This document shows positions 1 to 6,728 of a stretch of 13,357 bases of DNA, piece after piece; position 1 is the first letter of the stretch; each line of letters opens with the position of its first letter. The translations under genes and the position numbers were made by a program. A model generated the notes under the pieces. The model saw only the letters and a list, made by a program, of their open reading frames with translations, had not been told where the DNA came from and searched no databases. The stretch spans positions 1 through 13,357 of the forward strand of contig QGUO01000048.1 of assembly GCA_003242495.1 (NCBI GenBank), given 5' to 3'. This stretch comes from Pseudomonadota bacterium (GTDB taxonomy: Bacteria; Pseudomonadota; Gammaproteobacteria; Steroidobacterales; Steroidobacteraceae).

Positions 1-227
1 AGCTCGTCGCCGATGTTCACCGGCAGGTAGTTGTACACCGTGCCTTCGGAGATGCGCTGCAGTCCCTCGATGCGGATGTCGCCGACGACGAAGCGCTCAC
101 CGCTCGTCTGTCCGGCGAGCGGCTCGACCGGCTGCGCGAGCTGCGCCCGGGCGGCGCCGGGGTGCGCCATGATGGCGCCGCCGGCCGCGAGCGCAAGCGT
201 CGCGTGGATAATGGATCTCAAACGCAT
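1..227 (-). CDS. bamA: BamA outer-membrane assembly factor, N-terminal part (cut by window edge)
   Basis: Only the first 75 codons are present; the gene continues past the left edge. The product begins with a signal peptide: basic MRLR, a hydrophobic Ala/Leu/Gly-rich core at about residues 5-21, and a probable signal peptidase I site after ARA at residue 28. From about residue 46 it reads FVVGDIRIEGLQRISEGTV, the start of POTRA domain 1 and very like E. coli BamA (FVVKDIHFEGLQRV). BamA is the beta-barrel core of the BAM complex, which folds and inserts outer-membrane proteins; its POTRA domains lie in the periplasm. The ATG at 227 has AAGG about 6 bases upstream. It follows rseP after 41 bp with no visible terminator, so it is probably co-transcribed with it, as in other gammaproteobacteria. 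The barrel cannot be assessed here. Confidence 0.95.
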   Translation of the reverse strand, partial: MRLRSIIHATLALAAGGAIMAHPGAARAQLAQPVEPLAGQTSGERFVVGDIRIEGLQRISEGTVYNYLPVNIGDE

Positions 228-268
228 TCTGTCGCCTTGAAGGTATCGGATGCCGCGGCTGCCAGTCA

Positions 269-1678
269 CTAATTGAGATGTCGGGCGATGTCGTTGTAAA
301 GCACCAGCGTCATCAGCACGATGACTGCGGCGAAGCCGATCTGCTGCCCGATCAGCAAAGTACGTTCTGAGACCGGGCGGCCTTTGACCAGTTCCGCGAG
401 CTGAAAAAGGACCTGGCCGCCGTCGAGAATGGGGATGGGCATCAGGTTGATGATCCCCAGGCTGATACTGATGAGCGCCATCCAGTTGAGGAACACCCAC
501 CACTCCTGCTGTGCGGCGCGCGCGGCCATGCCGGAATACTCGGCGATGGTGATCGGCCCGGCAAAGCTCTTGAAGGACACGTCGCCGGTGACCACCCGGC
601 CGATCATGCGCAGCGTGAACACCGAGGTCTCCCAGGTCTTGGCGCCCGACTGCGCGAGGGCGGCGAGCGGCCCGTAGCGTTCGACTGCGCGAATCTCCTC
701 GAGCTTGCGGCCATTGTCGATGGGCGTGCCGCTCGGCCCCACGCCGATGCGCCCGACGGTGCGCCCCGCGACTTCATCGGCGCCGATGGTCACGGGCAGG
801 TCCAGCACGGCGCCACCGCGGCGCACGGTGAGGGTCACGGTGCGTCCGGGATTGGGCTCCACCAGGCGCACGAGCTGATCGAAATCGGCCACCTCGGTGC
901 CGTCGACCGCAAGGATCTCGTCACCGATCTCGACGCCGGCGGCCGCGGCCGCGCTGTCGGGCGTCAGCCGGGCGACGTCCGCCTTGAGCCGCGGACGCCA
1001 GAAATCGAAGCCCAGCCCGGGCATGAGCGCCTCCGGCTCGGTCAGCGCACGGCGCCGGTCGGCGCCCACGTGCAGCGTCACGTCGCGCGCCGCACCGTCG
1101 ATGCCGCGCACCCGCATGTCGATGACGCCGTCCTCGACCAGGTCCTGCAAAATGCCGATCAGCGCCGCCTCGCGGGTCTCGACCGCGCGTCCGCCGACGG
1201 TGAGGATCATGTCCTCCTGGCGCAGCCCCGCCTCGGCGGCGATCGATTGCGGCGCGATGTCCCCGATCACGGGCTTGAGGGTGGGCATGCCCGCCAGGAA
1301 CAGCACCCAGTAGGCCACGGCGGCGAACGCCAGGTTGAAGGCCGGCCCGGCAAGCAGCACCGCGATGCGCTTCCACACCGGCGCGCGATTGAAGGCCCGT
1401 GCCGCGTCCGCGGGCGCCACATTGCCCTCGCGCTCGTCGAGCATTTTCACGTAGCCGCCGAGCGGAATGGCCCCGATGACATATTCGACCGGCTCCTTGC
1501 CGCGGGTGCGCCGCCACAGCGGGCGGCCGAAGCCGATCGAGAAACGCAGCACCCGGATACCGAGGCGGCGGGCCACCCAGAAATGGCCGAACTCGTGCAC
1601 CGCCACCAGCGTGCCGATGGTGACCACGAAGGCCGCGATGGCGATGAGGAAGTTGATCGGAGTATCCCAGGAAATCAT
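269..1678 (-). CDS. rseP: RseP site-2 intramembrane zinc metalloprotease
   Basis: 469 residues (E. coli RseP has 450). It cleaves the anti-sigma factor RseA within the inner membrane after DegS has cut it, releasing sigma-E; it also clears remnant signal peptides. The zinc motif HEFGH is at residues 28-32 in the first membrane segment. Two tandem PDZ domains lie at about 134-205 and 232-300, and the second metal-ligand motif NLMPIPILDGG is at about 411-421 in a C-terminal membrane segment. The reading frame stays open far upstream, so the start must be chosen: the ATG at 1678 overlaps the dxr stop (ATGA) and has GGAG 7 bases upstream. A second in-frame ATG at 1684 would put that GGAG only 1 base away. 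The overlap implies translational coupling to dxr. The next gene is bamA, itself a sigma-E target in E. coli. Confidence 0.97.
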   Translation of the reverse strand: MISWDTPINFLIAIAAFVVTIGTLVAVHEFGHFWVARRLGIRVLRFSIGFGRPLWRRTRGKEPVEYVIGAIPLGGYVKMLDEREGNVAPADAARAFNRAPVWKRIAVLLAGPAFNLAFAAVAYWVLFLAGMPTLKPVIGDIAPQSIAAEAGLRQEDMILTVGGRAVETREAALIGILQDLVEDGVIDMRVRGIDGAARDVTLHVGADRRRALTEPEALMPGLGFDFWRPRLKADVARLTPDSAAAAAGVEIGDEILAVDGTEVADFDQLVRLVEPNPGRTVTLTVRRGGAVLDLPVTIGADEVAGRTVGRIGVGPSGTPIDNGRKLEEIRAVERYGPLAALAQSGAKTWETSVFTLRMIGRVVTGDVSFKSFAGPITIAEYSGMAARAAQQEWWVFLNWMALISISLGIINLMPIPILDGGQVLFQLAELVKGRPVSERTLLIGQQIGFAAVIVLMTLVLYNDIARHLN

Positions 1679-2883
1679 GCCCATGCTCCGGGGCGGGCGC
1701 CCAACTCGGCCCGTGCCTGGCGGCGCGCCCACGCGTCGGCCGCCAGCACGTCCTCCAGCGATGCGGCGGGGCCGACACGGTGCTGCGCCAGCACATTGCC
1801 GATCACCGCCGGAATGTCTGCGAAGGCGAGCCTGCCCTCCAGAAAGGCTTCGACCGCGATCTCGTTCGCCGCGTTCAATACGGTCGGCGCCGTGCCCGCG
1901 GCCTCGGCAGCCGTCCGCGCCAGCTGCAGCGCCGGAAAGCGCTCCAGGTCCGGCGCCTCGAACTCCAGACGGCCGGCGCCGACCACGTCCAGGGATTCTA
2001 CACCGGAGGCGAGCCGCTCCGGCCAACCCAGGGCGTGGGCGATGGGGGTGCGCATGTCGGGATTGCCCAGCTGGGCGAGCATGGACCCGTCCAGGTATTC
2101 CACGAAGGAATGCACGATGCTCTGTGGGTGGATCACCACCTCGACCTGGGCGGGCGGCAGGTCGAACAACAGGCAGGCCTCGATGAGCTCGAGGCCCTTG
2201 TTCATCAGCGTGGCCGAGTCCACCGAGATCTTGCGGCCCATCACCCAGCGCGGATGGGCACAGGCCTGCTCCGGGGTCACGTCCGCGAGCTCCGCCGCCG
2301 GGGTGCGCAGGAAGGGACCGCCCGAGGCGGTCAGCAGGATCCGGCGGACCCCCGCGGCCCGCTGGCCGGCGATGCACGGCGCGGGCATGCATTGGAAAAC
2401 GGCGTTGTGCTCGCTGTCGACCGGTATCAGCGTGGCGCCGCCCGCGCGCACCGCCTCCATGAACAGCGGTCCGGACATCACCAGGGCTTCCTTGTTCGCC
2501 AGCAGGATGCGTTTGCCGGCGCGCGCCGCCGCCAGGCTCGACGGCAGGCCGGCGGCGCCGACGATGGCCGCCATCACGGCGTCGACCTCGGGATGCGCCG
2601 CGATCTCCGCGAGGGCCTCGGGCCCGGCGAGCACACGCGTCGGCGACCCGGCCGCCAGCAAGTCGTCCGCCAGGCGCTGCGCCGCCTCTGGATCGGCCAG
2701 GGCCGCGAAGGCGGGCGCATGGCGCAGACATTGCTCGCGCAGCTGCTCGCGGCTGCTGTGGGCGGCCAGCGCGAAGACCCGGTAGCGGTCACGGTTGCGC
2801 TCGAGCACGTCCAGCGTGCTCAGCCCGATGCTGCCGGTCGAGCCCAGCACCGCGACCCGTACCACGTTCGTATGCGAACTCAT
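1675..2883 (-). CDS. dxr: 1-deoxy-D-xylulose 5-phosphate reductoisomerase
   Basis: 402 residues (E. coli Dxr 398). It catalyses the NADPH-dependent rearrangement and reduction of DXP to 2-C-methyl-D-erythritol 4-phosphate, the second step of the MEP isoprenoid pathway, in the cytoplasm; it is the fosmidomycin target. The N-terminal Rossmann motif GSTGSIG is at 14-20 and LLANKEALVMSG at 127-138. The divalent-metal ligands are visible as D156 and E158 (VDSEHN) and E232 (MNKGLE), with TASGGPF at 185-191 and the flexible-loop HPRWVMG at 210-216. All expected catalytic residues are present. The ATG at 2883 overlaps the cdsA TGA (ATGA) and the dxr TGA overlaps the rseP ATG in the same way, so the gene is embedded in a coupled operon. 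Its isoprenoid product ultimately feeds the UppS reaction encoded two genes upstream. Confidence 0.98.
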   Translation of the reverse strand: MSSHTNVVRVAVLGSTGSIGLSTLDVLERNRDRYRVFALAAHSSREQLREQCLRHAPAFAALADPEAAQRLADDLLAAGSPTRVLAGPEALAEIAAHPEVDAVMAAIVGAAGLPSSLAAARAGKRILLANKEALVMSGPLFMEAVRAGGATLIPVDSEHNAVFQCMPAPCIAGQRAAGVRRILLTASGGPFLRTPAAELADVTPEQACAHPRWVMGRKISVDSATLMNKGLELIEACLLFDLPPAQVEVVIHPQSIVHSFVEYLDGSMLAQLGNPDMRTPIAHALGWPERLASGVESLDVVGAGRLEFEAPDLERFPALQLARTAAEAAGTAPTVLNAANEIAVEAFLEGRLAFADIPAVIGNVLAQHRVGPAASLEDVLAADAWARRQARAELGARPGAWA

Positions 2884-3683
2884 CCCAACACGTCCAACCG
2901 ATCGAGGCCGACCACGAACAGCGGGGCCGCGGCCGTGACGCTGTCGATGCGATCGAGCACCCCGCCGTGTCCGGGCAGCAGGTGTCCACTGTCCTTCAGG
3001 CCCGCGTGCCGTTTGAACAGGCTTTCCGTCAGGTCGCCCACCACCGAGGCGGCCACCACCGCTACGCACAGCACCATGAACGGGCCGACGTTCACCCCGA
3101 GCCATGCGATGCCGGCGAGCGCCATGGCGCCTGCGGCGATCAGCCCACCGGCCACCCCTTCCCAAGTCTTGCCGGGGCTGACCTGCGGCGCAAGCTTGCG
3201 GCGTCCGAACCGACGTCCCGTGAAATAGGCGCCCACGTCGGCCGCCACCACCAGCAAGAGGAGAAACAACACGAGCTGCGGCCCCTGCGCCGTGGCCGTG
3301 TGCAGCTTCGACAGCGCCACCCAGGCGGGCACCAGCACCAGCATGCCGGCGATCGCCGCCGCCCTGGCGTTCGCACGCGCCGGCGAGACCACCAGCCACA
3401 ACAACGCCACCAGCCACCAGGCGAGGGCCGTGGCAAGAATGATGCTCAATCCACGCTCCGTCGCGGCGAACGCCCACGCGACCAGCATGAGCAGCGCCGC
3501 GGCGCCCACGTACAGCAAACGCGCGAGCGGACGTTGCAGGCCCGAGAACTGCGCCCATTCCCAGGCGCCGGCCAGCACCGGAACGGCGAACACCAGCACC
3601 GTGGCCAGCGGCGGCAGCCAGAAGATCGCCAGGAGCACCAGGGGCGCCAGCGTCAGCGCCGTGACGATGCGCTGCCGCAACAT
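2880..3683 (-). CDS. cdsA: Phosphatidate cytidylyltransferase (CDP-diglyceride synthase)
   Basis: 267 residues (E. coli CdsA 285). It converts phosphatidic acid and CTP to CDP-diacylglycerol, the precursor of all major phospholipids, in the inner membrane. Most of the chain is hydrophobic, with about seven or eight membrane segments (for example 10-40, 56-73, 80-99, 110-122, 136-150). The C-terminal family signature is intact at residues 221-247: SLFKR, then KDSGHLLPGHGG, then DRIDS, carrying the Mg-binding acidic residues. The segment VSPGKTWEG at 168-176 is also typical. The ATG at 3683 shares one base with the uppS stop (TGATG), and its own TGA overlaps the dxr start, so translation of uppS, cdsA and dxr is probably coupled. 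Confidence 0.97.
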   Translation of the reverse strand: MLRQRIVTALTLAPLVLLAIFWLPPLATVLVFAVPVLAGAWEWAQFSGLQRPLARLLYVGAAALLMLVAWAFAATERGLSIILATALAWWLVALLWLVVSPARANARAAAIAGMLVLVPAWVALSKLHTATAQGPQLVLFLLLLVVAADVGAYFTGRRFGRRKLAPQVSPGKTWEGVAGGLIAAGAMALAGIAWLGVNVGPFMVLCVAVVAASVVGDLTESLFKRHAGLKDSGHLLPGHGGVLDRIDSVTAAAPLFVVGLDRLDVLG

Positions 3684-4411
3684 CAGCGGCGCTCCACCTG
3701 GCCGGGCGTGAGACCGAAGCGCCGTTGTCGTCGACCGAAGAAGTCCAGTGCCGCCGCGAGCTCGGCCTCGTCGAAGTCCGGCCACAGCGCGTCCGAGAAA
3801 TACAGCTCGGTGTAGGCGAGATTCCACAGCAGGAAGTTGCTGATGCGCCGCTCGCCGCCGGTGCGGATCAGCAGGTCGGGGTCGGGTAGGTCGCCGAGCG
3901 CCAGGTAGGGCGCGAGCGTCGTCTCGTCGATGTCCTCGGGGCGCATCTCCCCGGACGCGCAGCGCGCGGCGACCGTGCGTGCGGCGCGCGCGATGTCCCA
4001 GCGCCCTCCATACGCGATGGCCACCACCAGGGTCATGCGCGTGTTGCCCGCGGTGAGCCGCTCGGCGGCCGAGATGCGCTCGCGCAGCGCCGTGGAAAGC
4101 CGCTCCAGGTTGCCGACGAAGCGCAGGCGGATGCCATTGCCATGCAGCTGGTCGACCTCCGTGTCGAGCGCTTCGAGGAAGCGCCCCATGAGCATGGAAA
4201 CCTCTTCCTTGGGCCGCCGCCAGTTCTCGCTCGAGAACGCGAACAGGGTGAGCACCTCGATCCCGCGGCGCGCACAGTTCTCCACGACCTGGCGCACGGC
4301 GCGCGCCCCCATCCGATGCCCGGCGGGACGCGGCAGCGCGCGCGCCGCTGCCCAGCGGCCGTTGCCGTCCATGATGACCGCGATGTGGCGCGGCAGCGCC
4401 TTTACTTCCAC
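3683..4411 (-). CDS. uppS: Undecaprenyl diphosphate synthase (cis-prenyltransferase)
   Basis: 242 residues with a GTG start (E. coli UppS/IspU 253). It adds eight isopentenyl units in cis to farnesyl diphosphate, making the C55 carrier used for peptidoglycan and O-antigen. The catalytic D15 is in IMDGNGRW (13-20), H32 is in AGHRMGAR, FSSENW is at 59-64, and the IPP-binding RTGGERRISNFLLW is at about 183-196, followed by ELYF and WPDFDE. The GTG at 4411 was chosen because homology begins at about residue 6 and GGGGGA lies 9 bases upstream. The frame stays open a further 120 codons upstream, but that extension has no family similarity. It is the first gene of the overlapping block uppS-cdsA-dxr-rseP and follows frr after a 361-bp gap. 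Confidence 0.96.
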   Translation of the reverse strand: MEVKALPRHIAVIMDGNGRWAAARALPRPAGHRMGARAVRQVVENCARRGIEVLTLFAFSSENWRRPKEEVSMLMGRFLEALDTEVDQLHGNGIRLRFVGNLERLSTALRERISAAERLTAGNTRMTLVVAIAYGGRWDIARAARTVAARCASGEMRPEDIDETTLAPYLALGDLPDPDLLIRTGGERRISNFLLWNLAYTELYFSDALWPDFDEAELAAALDFFGRRQRRFGLTPGQVERR

Positions 4412-4772
4412 TCTGCTCTGTCCCCCGTGCGCGACCTTGCGTGGCGCGACCGTTCGCCGGCCTCTGCGGGGCGCAGTGAACGAGCAGTCGGGCGTGGGCG
4501 CTCTGGCATGTTCGTCATCGTTGTCGTCAACCCCGTCGCGTGCGTCCGGGTACCGCGGCCGCTTTGGCGGCCCTTGTCTTGCACATCCCGGCATCCTGCC
4601 ATGCATCGACCTGCAGGACGACTCCCCTCCTCCCGGTGTGCTTCCCCGCCGCGCAACCCCATGCGTGGCGCCGACCGGTTCCCGGGGCGCCGCGTGATCA
4701 TCGTGGACGGCCGATTCGCACGACGGCGCCGGCCGGCAGTCCTCCGGCCTCGCAGGCCAGCCGCGCGTCACC
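4412..4772 (-). other. 361-bp gap between frr and uppS, no gene recognised
   Basis: Both strands have open frames here (for example minus 4701 to 4402), but they are Arg/Pro/Gly-rich, resemble no family I know and are what G+C-rich DNA gives by chance. Just after the frr stop there is a small hairpin, GGCCT-cgc-AGGCC (4746-4758), without a following T-run, so not a convincing terminator. On the minus strand a TTGACG hexamer occurs at about 4524-4529 (plus strand CGTCAA), a good -35 match, but no acceptable -10 follows at 16-18 bases. A promoter for the envelope operon would be expected in this gap; I cannot identify it. Confidence 0.5.
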
Positions 4773-5330
4773 TCAGATCTGCATCATTTCCTTTTCTTTT
4801 TCGGCCAGCACCTGATCGATCTCGGCGACGTACTTGTCGGTGAGCTTCTGGACTTCTTCCTGTGCGCGGCGGTCGTCGTCCTGCGACACCAGTTTCTCCT
4901 TGAGCATGTCCTTGAGCTCGTTCATCACGTCGCGGCGCACGCTGCGCACGGCGACGCGGGCATTCTCCGCCTCGTGCCGCACCACTTTGATCAGGTCGCG
5001 GCGGCGCTCCTCGGTGAGCGCCGGCATCGGCACGCGGATCACGGTGCCGGCAGTGTTGGGCATCAGGCCGAGATCGGACTTCATGATGGCCTTCTCGATC
5101 GCCGGCACCAGGTTCTTCTCCCAGGGGGTCACCGTGAGCGTGCGCGCATCCTCCACGGCGATGCTCGCCACCTGCTGCAGGGGCACTTCGCTGCCGTAAT
5201 AATCGACCCGAATGTGCTCGAGGAGACTGGTGTGCGCGCGGCCGGTACGCAGCTTCTTCAGCTCGTTGCGCAATGCGCCCACGCACTTCTGCATGCGCTC
5301 TGCGGCGTCCTTTTTGATGTCTTCCAGCAT
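4773..5330 (-). CDS. frr: Ribosome recycling factor
   Basis: 185 residues, exactly the length of E. coli RRF, with end-to-end similarity. With EF-G it splits the post-termination ribosome so that subunits can be reused; it is cytoplasmic. Family blocks are all visible: KDAAERMQKCV near the N-terminus, the conserved LRTGRAHTSLL at about 27-37, YYGSEVPLQQVASI at 44-57, PNTAGTVIRVPMPALTEERR at about 92-111 and DDDRRAQEEVQKLTDKYV in the C-terminal helix of the three-helix bundle. The start ATG at 5330 fits the family N-terminus (MISDIRKDAEVRM in E. coli); AAGAG lies just upstream. It sits 204 bp after pyrH; the leader carries a 22-bp periodic repeat described separately. Confidence 0.98.
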   Translation of the reverse strand: MLEDIKKDAAERMQKCVGALRNELKKLRTGRAHTSLLEHIRVDYYGSEVPLQQVASIAVEDARTLTVTPWEKNLVPAIEKAIMKSDLGLMPNTAGTVIRVPMPALTEERRRDLIKVVRHEAENARVAVRSVRRDVMNELKDMLKEKLVSQDDDRRAQEEVQKLTDKYVAEIDQVLAEKEKEMMQI

Positions 5331-5385
5331 GGCTCTTACGCTCCGCTTGTACGGATATTACGCTTCACTCGCACGGATCTTACGC
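5320..5385 (-). repeat. Three imperfect tandem 22-bp units spanning the frr start
   Basis: In the frr sense direction, the blocks GCGTAAGATCC, GCGTAATATCC and GCGTAAGAGCC recur at an exact 22-bp period: the shared TTACGC on the plus strand ends at 5341, 5363 and 5385. The two upstream units (5342-5363 and 5364-5385) match at 17 of 22 positions by direct comparison. The third (5320-5341) matches the most upstream unit at 14 of 22 and contains the frr ribosome-binding sequence and ATG. In the most upstream unit a GTG stands where frr has its ATG, and in the middle unit a GTA. This looks like a decayed tandem duplication of the initiation region. Confidence 0.6.
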
Positions 5386-5405
5386 CGAGTGTGAACACAG
5401 TCACC
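5377..5405 (-). promoter_or_regulatory. Possible weak frr promoter with an overlapping CRP-like palindrome
   Basis: On the minus strand GTGACT (5399-5404, 4 of 6 with TTGACA) stands 16 bp from TAAGAT (5377-5382, 4 of 6 with TATAAT). On the plus strand TGTGA-N6-TCACC occupies 5390-5405, one mismatch from the CRP core TGTGA-N6-TCACA, and covers the putative -35. Both matches are weak enough to arise by chance in a window of this size; the intergenic position is the only extra support. Confidence 0.22.
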
Positions 5406-5534
5406 CTCCGCGTCGAGCGGGCACGGATCGCGACGCACGCCGCAGCGTCGCGCCGCGCCCGATTGGCGCGGGAAGCGCGCAATCGTCACTATCGGTGCGT
5501 GCAGCGGTCCTTTGCGATGTCGCTGCGGCGGACA

Positions 5535-6314
5535 TCAGCTTTGCGTCCGCTCGTTGGTCACCAGCGTGCCCACGTCCTCGCCGCGCACGATGCGCAGCAA
5601 CTCGCCCGGCGTGGTCAGATCGAAGACGCGCAGCGGCAAATCGTTGTCCCGGCACATGACGATGGCCGTGGCATCCATGACGTTGAGGCGATCGGCGAGC
5701 ACCTTGTCGAACGTCAGGCGCGGATAGCGCGTCGCCGTCGGATCCTTCAGCGGGTCGTCCGAGTAGACGCCGTTGACCTTGGTCGCCTTGAGCAGCAGGT
5801 CCGCATTGACCTCGATGGCCCGGAGGCTGGCGGCCGTGTCGGTGGTGAAGAAAGGATTGCCCGTGCCGGCCGCCATGATCACCACGCGGCCCTTCTCGAG
5901 GTGGCGAACGGCGCGGCGCCGGATGTACTCCTCGCAGACCTCGTTGATGCGGATCGCCGACATGACCCGTGCGAACACGCCCAGCGATTCCAGCGCATCC
6001 TGCAGCGCCAGGGAATTCATCACCGTGGCCAGCATGCCCATGTGATCGCCGGTGACCCGGTCCATGCCGGCGCGCGCCAGGCCCGCGCCGCGGAAGATGT
6101 TGCCGCCGCCGATGACCACGGCGACCTGCATGCCGAGGCTCAGGACCTCGCGAATCTCCTTTGCGACCCGCTTGAGCATGTTCGGGTCGATGCCGTAGTC
6201 CGCCTCCCCCATGAGCGCTTCGCCGGAGAGCTTCAGAAGAATACGCCGCAGCTGCCGCCCGGCCACACCGGCGGAGGGATCGGGCACTGTGCCCAGGGAA
6301 GTGCTTGCCGCCAT
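5535..6314 (-). CDS. pyrH: UMP kinase
   Basis: 259 residues (E. coli PyrH 241). It phosphorylates UMP to UDP with ATP, the step that feeds all UTP and CTP synthesis; the family forms cytoplasmic hexamers, activated by GTP and inhibited by UTP. The amino-acid-kinase motifs are intact: LLKLSGEAL at 26-34, VIGGGNIFRGAG at 67-78, GDHMGMLATVMN at 89-100, AGTGNPFFTTD at 149-159, KATKVNGVYSDDPLKDPTATRY further on, and a C-terminal GTLVTNE. The N-terminus is about 15 residues longer than in E. coli (an Ala/Ser/Pro-rich lead before RRILLK). The ATG at 6314 is preferred over the TTG two codons upstream; AGGT lies about 10 bases upstream. It sits between tsf (414-bp gap) and frr (204-bp gap), the usual order, and may have its own promoter. 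Confidence 0.97.
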   Translation of the reverse strand: MAASTSLGTVPDPSAGVAGRQLRRILLKLSGEALMGEADYGIDPNMLKRVAKEIREVLSLGMQVAVVIGGGNIFRGAGLARAGMDRVTGDHMGMLATVMNSLALQDALESLGVFARVMSAIRINEVCEEYIRRRAVRHLEKGRVVIMAAGTGNPFFTTDTAASLRAIEVNADLLLKATKVNGVYSDDPLKDPTATRYPRLTFDKVLADRLNVMDATAIVMCRDNDLPLRVFDLTTPGELLRIVRGEDVGTLVTNERTQS

Positions 6315-6520
6315 GAACAATTTACCTATGGCTTGCGGCAGCCGAAACGACCGCCATGCCTGATGAGCTTGCGCCTACCAACCCTGAGCGTAACGCGCCC
6401 GGCACGGGCGAGACCAGTTCAAGCCGGATCTTCGCCACGGTCGAGCCTTGGCCGTCAGGGACCGACAGAGACCGCCCTCGGCCCGCTCGCTCAGGGACCG
6501 GCGCGGCGACGCGGCGGGCC

Positions 6521-6526
6521 ATTATA
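6521..6526 (-). promoter_or_regulatory. pyrH: Perfect TATAAT -10 box, possible pyrH promoter
   Basis: The minus strand reads TATAAT immediately after a 9-bp hairpin. It is about 205 bases from the pyrH ATG in the right orientation. No recognisable -35 stands 16-18 bases upstream (the sequence there is ACCCCG-like) and there is no TGn extended -10. It is either a weak or activator-dependent promoter, or simply the A/T-rich tail of the terminator hairpin. Confidence 0.3.
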
Positions 6527-6528
6527 GA

Positions 6529-6551
6529 GAACCCCGCTGGTCGCGGGGTTC
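6529..6551 (-). terminator. Perfect 9-bp hairpin in the tsf-pyrH gap, possible terminator or attenuator
   Basis: GAACCCCGC (6529-6537) pairs perfectly with GCGGGGTTC (6543-6551) around a 5-base loop. In the direction of tsf transcription it is followed by TCTCTATAAT, half T but interrupted, so termination would be partial at best. Read the other way no T-run follows, so it is more likely to act on the minus strand. It would end or attenuate rpsB-tsf messages before pyrH. Confidence 0.5.
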
Positions 6552-6662
6552 CGGATACGAGAACGAGCCAGACCGATGGGCCCCGACGAGGGGGCAATGC
6601 GCCGACAGCCCGCCGGGATCCCTCGTGGGGAGCAGATCGCTCCGGAGAGCTGCCATGCAGGA

Positions 6663-6686
6663 CCGGCGGGACGCCGGTCCCGCCGG
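6663..6686 (-). terminator. Perfect 10-bp hairpin just downstream of tsf
   Basis: CCGGCGGGAC (6663-6672) pairs with GTCCCGCCGG (6677-6686) around the loop GCCG, starting about 42 bases after the tsf stop. No T-tract follows in the tsf direction, so it is not a canonical intrinsic terminator. It could protect the rpsB-tsf mRNA 3' end or assist factor-dependent ending. A smaller hairpin, GGAGC-agatc-GCTCC, follows at 6629-6643. The rest of the 414-bp gap (6315-6728) holds another short hairpin at 6396-6410 and nothing that looks coding. Confidence 0.45.
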
Positions 6687-6728
6687 GCGCGGCGCGATCG
6701 CCGCAAGAACGTCGCACGGCTCGCGGGA

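Noticed and set aside
1679..2731. In-frame 5' extension that would make rseP 820 residues
   Set aside because: The extension is Arg/Gly/Pro-rich, lies over dxr in another frame and has no similarity to a metalloprotease. The ATG at 1678 has a good ribosome-binding sequence and the ATGA overlap.
1070..2785. 571-codon open frame on the plus strand antisense to rseP and dxr
   Set aside because: The composition is Arg/Ala/His/Gly-rich with no family motifs. It lies opposite two certain genes and is a by-product of high third-position G+C.
4522..4560. TTGACG on the minus strand as a promoter for uppS
   Set aside because: At 16-18 bp the candidate -10 sequences are TGCCAG, GCCAGA and CCAGAG, too poor to call.
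4402..4771. Upstream extension of uppS and a 99-codon frame in the frr-uppS gap
   Set aside because: No similarity to cis-prenyltransferases before about residue 6 of the called protein; composition typical of random G+C-rich frames.
5390..5399. TGTGAACACA read as an independent FNR-type operator
   Set aside because: The FNR consensus is TTGAT-N4-ATCAA, which this does not match; only the longer CRP-like reading was kept, at low interest.
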